From: Maratus speciosus
Lineage: Eukaryota > Arthropoda > Arachnida > Araneae > Salticidae
Reading direction: 5' to 3'
DNA length: 64,000 bases
Assembly: GCA_963932465.1 (NCBI GenBank)
Contig: OZ010796.1
Span: forward strand, 77,334,974-77,398,973
This document shows positions 58,640 to 64,000 of the stretch, in pieces. A program made the translations under genes and the position numbers. The notes beneath the pieces were generated by a model, which had not been told where the DNA came from, did no database searches, and worked only from the letters and a program-made list of their open reading frames with translations. The number at the start of each line of letters is the position of its first letter. Within the stretch, counting starts at the first letter, position 1.

Positions 58640-59426
58640 TAAAAATCAAGTCCATTTGAGGAGAGGGCATTGCTGTTCTCATCTCTAGTGTATAGAGACA
58701 TAAGTTTGAGATTTACATGAAATCATAACTTGAATCTTTAAATGTGATTATCTGAAAAAAATTTTGTTTTAAAAATTTGTGATCACGCTAACATGAACAA
58801 ATCTTCTACAGAAAACTTGCGAATGCACTAACCTTCAAAGACTTCTAAAAGTAAAAGTTTTTATGAAAAATTTATTAAATTATTCTAGATAAATTTAAAA
58901 CAGACTTATGTGAATATTTTTGTTTGTTTTCATTCCATTGACCATTAAAGAAAATAAAATAATTATATTATTAAAAGTATACATTTTTTAGTTATAGAAT
59001 AATTCTACTGAAAATTGTGCTTTGTTTTCTATTAATCATAAATTGAAGTAGCAAATTAAAATTTACAAAATATATAAAATTGTTTTTAATTATAAAATAG
59101 GTGTTAATGGAATTGGATATATTTCTTTATTTTGCTTTGTAAGTTTTATCCACAAAAAATAAGAAACAAAGCATGATTGTTGAAAAAAAAAACATTTATT
59201 TACAGATTTACAAAGGTTCATTATACACAGACAAAACAAGTATTACCTCGTTATCCCCCATACCATTCCTATGTAAACAATAAGTTTAATTACATCATAC
59301 TTTTTTTGTGCATGTAAAATAATATAACTAGATTAAACTGGTATAACTAGAATTTTTGAATACTTGATAATAATAGTAGAAATATAAATATGGTGTCATA
59401 ATTGAAATAAAATGCAAATTTTTAAA
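58640..59426. other. AT-rich stretch, no gene seen
   Basis: Nothing recognisable. Confidence 0.5.
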
Positions 59427-60282
59427 TACAGTATAAGATCAGTTATCCAGAATGCTTGGGACCTGAGATATTCTGGATAAGGGGTTTTTTCTGTAATTCG
59501 GAACACTTTTTACTATAAGTGTTATGAAATGTATAAAATATAAATAATATATGAAAATAAATAATTATAAACTTAATTCAATAACTTTTTTACACAAAAT
59601 AAAAAAATATACTAAATTGCAATTGAAATGTAAAAAACTAACATATAAGACGAGAGCAGAATCCTTTGATTTGGATTTTTAGAATATTTTTATTAAGATT
59701 GGTCACTTATAGTGTTCATTTTTGCACTAATTGCTCCTGTATACTGACATGATTTGCTGTTCATGAAAGTAGCTTCTTTGTTGCTTTCCACAAATCAGTT
59801 GTTTAGTTGAAAAATATCAGCAGCTGATTTAAAAATTTTTTACCCATCTCATTCTGTAGGTCATATCATCACTTCCATTAGACATATCATTTGTCTTTAT
59901 GTTACAAATCTTGCTGCCAGACATCTGATGACTTACAGGAGTATCGTCATTAGCAATTAGGCAATTTTCCACTGGTTCTTGACTCAACAATTGAGCTTCT
60001 GCACATGAAAGTTCTTTAGCTCAGTCCAGTAGATCTGTAAGAATTTCCTTCTCCTAGGAAATTTTAATGACTTCAACTTCATTTCATTCACATCATTAAA
60101 AAAATGTTGCAAATGACTGCAAATTGTATCATTCATGCATGAGTGTACATCTGTCTGGTGTATTGCCTGCTCGATGTAAAATACATCTTTAGTTTTTATG
60201 TTTTTGAAATGAAACAAATTATTTTTTGGTTATTTCACATTTTGGTTTTCGGAACATTCCAGATAACAGGTCCCATACTGTA
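59427..60282 (-). mobile_element. Tigger/pogo-like remnant with a coding fragment
   Basis: TACAGTATAAGATCAGTTAT plus CCAGAATGC at the left matches the inverse ...TTCCAGATAACAGGTCCCATACTGTA, with TA ends, as in Tigger elements (established knowledge). On the minus strand an acidic, decayed frame reads QLLSQEPVENCLIANDDTPV and the part 59984-60217 reads IEQAIHQTDVHSCMNDTICS. This fits the variable C-terminal region of a Tigger-type transposase, but no catalytic motif is left, so the assignment rests on the termini. Confidence 0.6.
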
Positions 60283-60687
60283 TTTATAAATAATACAAGT
60301 AGCATCAATAAGTACAGAAAGTAGATAAATTAAAATGAATATATGAAATAAAGAGAATATACACTATACACATTTGTTTTTCTACAATAAAAATTAGCCA
60401 AAAAAAAAATGGCAACTTAGACAGTGAAGAAAGTTAGTAGGCACAGCAAAAAGTCACCATTAGGCGACTGGACACAGTGAATCTGCACCCATACTTGGCA
60501 CGCTCTTTTAAAGTGGGTTGTGAAACAAACACATAAAAACAATAGGCTGTGCAAATGAGACATCTGTGCCAGTATTAAACAAAAAAATTCAGGAATCCAA
60601 AGTACAAAATAATTTTAAGATATACCCATGTACATGATTTTGTCATACACAAATATATATAAAAAATTGCAAATGCATGAGATTATT

Positions 60688-61225
60688 CAGTGTTCGAAAG
60701 CCTTGGTGGTCCGCTGGTCCGAGACCACTAAAAATTCAATCGGACCACTAATTTAAAAAATTGAGTGGTCCGCAGGACCAGTAATTTTTTTTCCCTCTCT
60801 GACAGGTAAACGTAAATATTCCCGTCCGTGAGAAATCGCAACCAAACACAAACCACATAATTTTATTTTATTAAAAAATAAATAAATAAACAAATAAAAA
60901 ATCACATTAAAACTTACAGACAGTTGAAATAAATAATCGGAAATAAAATACATAATTAATAATTTTATAGTTTTTGTTTATGTACTGTTTATTTAATTTT
61001 TAGAAAATTATAATTTTACATTTTATTATGCCAAAAATTTTGGGAAACTGAAAGGAAGTTTGGTTTATGTTCTAGGAGGAGGAGGGGAGGGGTGTCACTC
61101 AAAGGGTTAAAGGTACTTCATAGAATTTTATGTAGCGGGCCAGTGACAATGTCTGCAGACTAGTAAACTGTGATGTTTACTGGTCCTTCGGACCAGTGAC
61201 TTTTTTTTTATCAATTCTACCGCTG
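60688..61225 (+). mobile_element. Family E, full copy, 5-bp TSD TTATT
   Basis: CAGTGTTCGAAAGCCTTGG at the left and ...TCAATTCTACCGCTG at the right. TTATT flanks both ends (60683-60687 and 61226-61230). The uninterrupted target is present at about 62507-62520 in the satellite (gagattattttacac). The motif 'ggtggtccg..gaccac' forms small palindromes at both ends. The 5-bp duplication is seen at both complete copies. Confidence 0.85.
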
Positions 61226-61431
61226 TTATTTTACACTATATAAATCAAAATACACTTTATATATGTTTTTCTATAGTAAAAATTATCCTAAAAAAATAAA
61301 TAAAAATATGGCAACTTAGACAATGAAAGTTTGTGGCCACAGCAAAAAATGTAGTTGCCACAAGGCGAGTGTTGATCATGAATCTGCACCTATATTTGGC
61401 ACGCTTTTTAAAGTGGGTCACATCCACTTGG

Positions 61432-61709
61432 CCCAGAAGCAGAATTTTGTGTCTCGGTCTGCAGCAAACTAAAATTTATCTGCGACCTAACAATGCTAGA
61501 CTAAGCTTACTATCATAAGAAATAACAGAAACCCGTAAAATAAGCAAAATTTCCATTTATAAAGAAAATATAATAAAATACAACAAATAACATAAATCTA
61601 GCTAGTCTCGAAGTAAATGTCAGCTATTTTTTAAGTTCAGCATTTCTTTTTAAGCTGGTGGATTAATCTGCAGCGTCTGCCGCCGTGCTGCACTGTTTCT
61701 ATTACTGGG
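61432..61709. mobile_element. Family CCCAG, copy 2, nested in the satellite
   Basis: CCCAGAAGCAGAATTTT to ...TTTCTATTACTGGG. Flanks CCACTTGG and CCACTCAG agree at 6 of 8 and both derive from the 33-bp inner unit, so insertion was into that array. Confidence 0.7.
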
Positions 61710-62687
61710 CCACTCAGCATGCTTTTTAAAGTGGGTCGCGTCCACTCTGCATGCTTTTTTAAGTGGGTTGCATCCACTCGGCATGCTTTTTATAGTGGGT
61801 TGCAGCCACTCGGTATGGTTTTTATAGTGGATTGCAGCCACTCGGTATGCTTTTTATAGTGGGTTGCGTGCACTCGGCATGTTCTCATTAAGACGAGTAT
61901 ATGAAATAAAAAGAAAGTGATGTCATGAATTATTTTTCACTTATCTTTCTTTTTTTCACAATTTGAAGTGAACATCGAACAAGATGATAACTGTATAAAA
62001 ATGACCGAGATGTGCAAATTTTAATGCTGATGTGTTTTAGTCCTAGTGTGGGATCAGCTAGTTTAATTACTTCATATAGATTATGAAATAACAAATCAAA
62101 TAAAAATAATTAAAATTTGAGGAGACATCAGTTGGCAATTTATAACCATCTAGAGCTTCAAACTTGAACCTTTCACCTCATGGCACTCCATGTTTTTTTT
62201 AAAGGTCCAAGCACAACCAAGCACATTTTTTTTAAAGTGGGTCGCTTCCACTTGGCACTATAGGTACAGATATTCAAAATCTGGAAGGAGCCATTGGCTC
62301 TTAAAAACCCAAAAAGTCCTGTGGCCACATCGTGAAACAAACACATAAAAACAATAGCCTGTGCATATGAGACTTCTTTGCCTGCATTTATAGAGAAAAA
62401 ATTAAACAAATTCAGGAATTAAATGTACAAAATAATTTTAGGATATACCAATGTACATGATTTTGTCATACACAAGTATATATAAAAAATTGCAAGTGCG
62501 TGAGATTATTTTACACTATATAAATCAAAATACACTTTATATATGTTTTTCTATAGTAAAAATTATCCTTAAAAAAAAAAAAAAAAAAAAAGGCAACTTA
62601 GACAATGAAAGTTAGTGGCCACAGCAAAAAAATTAGTAATTACGAGGTGAGTAATGATCATGAATCTGCACCCATATTTGGCATGCT

Positions 62688-62920
62688 TTTTAAAAGTGGG
62701 TCGCATCCACTGGGCATGCTTTTTTAAAGTGGGTCGCGTCCACTCAGCATGCTTTTTTAAAGTGGGTCGCGTCCACTCGGCACGCTTTTTAAAAAGTGGG
62801 TCGCGTCCACTTGGCACACTTTTTTAGAGTGGGTCGCGTCCACTCGACATGCTTTTTTAAATAGTGGGTCGCGTCCACTCGGCACGCTTTTTATAATGGG
62901 CCACGTCCATTCGGCATGTT
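62688..62920. repeat. Inner 33-bp array, unit 1
   Basis: Seven units 'ggcatgcttttttaaagtgg' plus 'gtcgcgtccactc' with 32-35 bp spacing. The period of about 11 codons keeps a minus-strand frame open (repeat KKHAEWTRPTL). Confidence 0.85.
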
Positions 62921-63721
62921 CTCATTAAGACGAGTATATGAAATAAAAAGAAAGTGATGTCATGAATTATTTTTCACTTATCTTTCTTTTTTTCACAATT
63001 TGAAGTAAACATCGAACAAGATGATAACTGTGTAAAAATGACAGAGATGTGCAAATTTTAATGCTGATGTGTTTTAGTCCTAGTGTGGGATCAGCTAGTT
63101 TAATTACTTCATATAGATTATGAAATAACAAATCAAATAAAAATAATTAAAATTTGAGGAGACATCAGTTGGCAATTTATAACCATCTAGAGCTTCAAAC
63201 TTGAACCTTTCACCTCATGGCACTCCATGTTTTTTTTAAAGGTCCAAGCACAACCAAGCACATTTTTTTTAAAGTGGGTCGCTTCCACTTGGCACTATAG
63301 GTACAGATATTCAAAATCTGGAAGGAGCCATTGGCTCTTAAACCCAAAAAGTCCTGTGGCCACATCGTGAAACAAACACATAAAAACAATAGCCTGTGCA
63401 TATGAGACTTCTTTGCCTGCATTTATAGAGAAAAAATTAAACAAATTCAGGAATTAAATGTACAAAATAATTTTAGGATATACCAATGTACATGATTTTG
63501 TCATACACAAGTATATATAAAAAATTGCAAGTGCGTGAGATTATTTTACACTATATAAATCAAAATACACTTTATATATGTTTTTCTATAGTAAAAATTA
63601 TCCTTAAAAAAAAAAAAAAAAAAAAGGCAACTTAGACAATGAAAGTTAGTGGCCACAGCAAAAAAATTAGTAATTACGAGGTGAGTAATGATCATGAATC
63701 TGCACCCATATTTGGCATGCT

Positions 63722-63954
63722 TTTTAAAAGTGGGTCGCATCCACTGGGCATGCTTTTTTAAAGTGGGTCGCGTCCACTCAGCATGCTTTTTTAAAGTGGG
63801 TCGCGTCCACTCGGCACGCTTTTTAAAAAGTGGGTCGCGTCCACTTGGCACACTTTTTTAGAGTGGGTCGCGTCCACTCGACATGCTTTTTTAAATAGTG
63901 GGTCGCGTCCACTCGGCACGCTTTTTATAATGGGCCACGTCCATTCGGCATGTT
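63722..63954. repeat. Inner 33-bp array, unit 2
   Basis: This is the same array as 62688-62920 within the second satellite unit, with no difference that I noticed. Confidence 0.85.
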
Positions 63955-64000
63955 CTCATTAAGACGAGTATATGAAATAAAAAGAAAGTGATGTCATGAA

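Larger units (their letters stand above)
60290..61889. repeat. Older, interrupted unit of the ~1-kb satellite
   Basis: It shares 'aaatggcaacttagaca', 'gtggccacagc', 'tgaatctgcacc' and 'ttttaaagtgggt' blocks with the young units at 61890-63960 but is more diverged and interrupted by family E (60688-61225) and family CCCAG (61432-61709). A degenerate 33-bp inner array lies at 61710-61885. Confidence 0.65.
61890..63960. repeat. Two young ~1,035-bp tandem satellite units, third begins
   Basis: Unit 1 (61890-62926) and unit 2 (62927-63960) are almost identical; differences seen include a 2-bp indel near 62326 and a few substitutions near 61970-62020 against 63005-63050. A third unit begins at 63961 and runs off the window. 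Each unit ends with an inner array of about seven 33-bp repeats. Minus-strand frames of 78-101 residues are repeat artefacts. Confidence 0.9.

Noticed and set aside
63546..63851. Minus-strand frame with KKHAEWTRPTL repeats
   Set aside because: The 33-bp inner satellite array keeps the frame open; identical frames arise in the sister unit.

Overview
The window is AT-rich metazoan nuclear DNA. Evidence for a eukaryote: GT-AG introns that keep reading frame, a THAP zinc-finger exon, a receptor-independent tyrosine phosphatase exon, hAT, Tigger-like and ISL2EU-type DNA transposons, long microsatellites and minisatellites. The mix resembles an arthropod (possibly arachnid) or cnidarian genome, but the sequence does not settle which. 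I see no intact protein-coding gene, no rRNA, no tRNA I can support, and no CRISPR. Almost every short open frame is an accident of tandem repeats or a fragment of a dead transposase.

Layout. 1-6.5 kb: little but dispersed-repeat fragments and simple sequence. 6.5-9.1 kb: small inverted-repeat elements and an element (family G) with ~146-bp internal tandem units. 9.1-13.8 kb: two copies of one element that carries a 33-bp minisatellite, about 3.2 kb long in one copy and 0.3 kb in the other. 16.46-20.50 kb: a DNA transposon with ~700-bp terminal inverted repeats (TIRs), a TCTA target duplication and a decayed uncharacterised protein (DFAENY motif), itself hit by two smaller elements. 24.14-29.56 kb: a Russian-doll nest of elements, most levels marked by target-site duplications (TSDs). 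29.59-32.48 kb: another nest ending in a 2.4-kb hAT transposon with a decayed transposase. 33.67-39.99 kb: a 6.3-kb hAT-like element with foldback-like inverted arms built of ~118-bp tandem units. 43.8-47.7 kb: a hairpin between direct repeats and several short nonautonomous elements. 47.9-53.0 kb: the only gene-like stretch, with a THAP exon, a short alternative last exon, a broken PTPN9-like phosphatase exon and a broken DDE transposase that splices in frame to the THAP exon. 54-55 kb: a near-perfect 2 x 197-bp palindrome. 59.4-64 kb: a Tigger-like remnant, then a ~1,035-bp tandem satellite with inner 33-bp arrays, interrupted by two dated insertions.

How it fits together: this is a record of successive transposition. 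I found more than ten direct repeats of 4, 5 or 8 bp flanking inverted termini, and several are proved by an uninterrupted ('empty') paralog elsewhere in the same window. The most interesting unit is the 16.46-20.50 kb transposon, because its protein family is not one I can assign to a known transposase superfamily. All alignments were made by eye; boundaries may be off by a few bases and identities are estimates.
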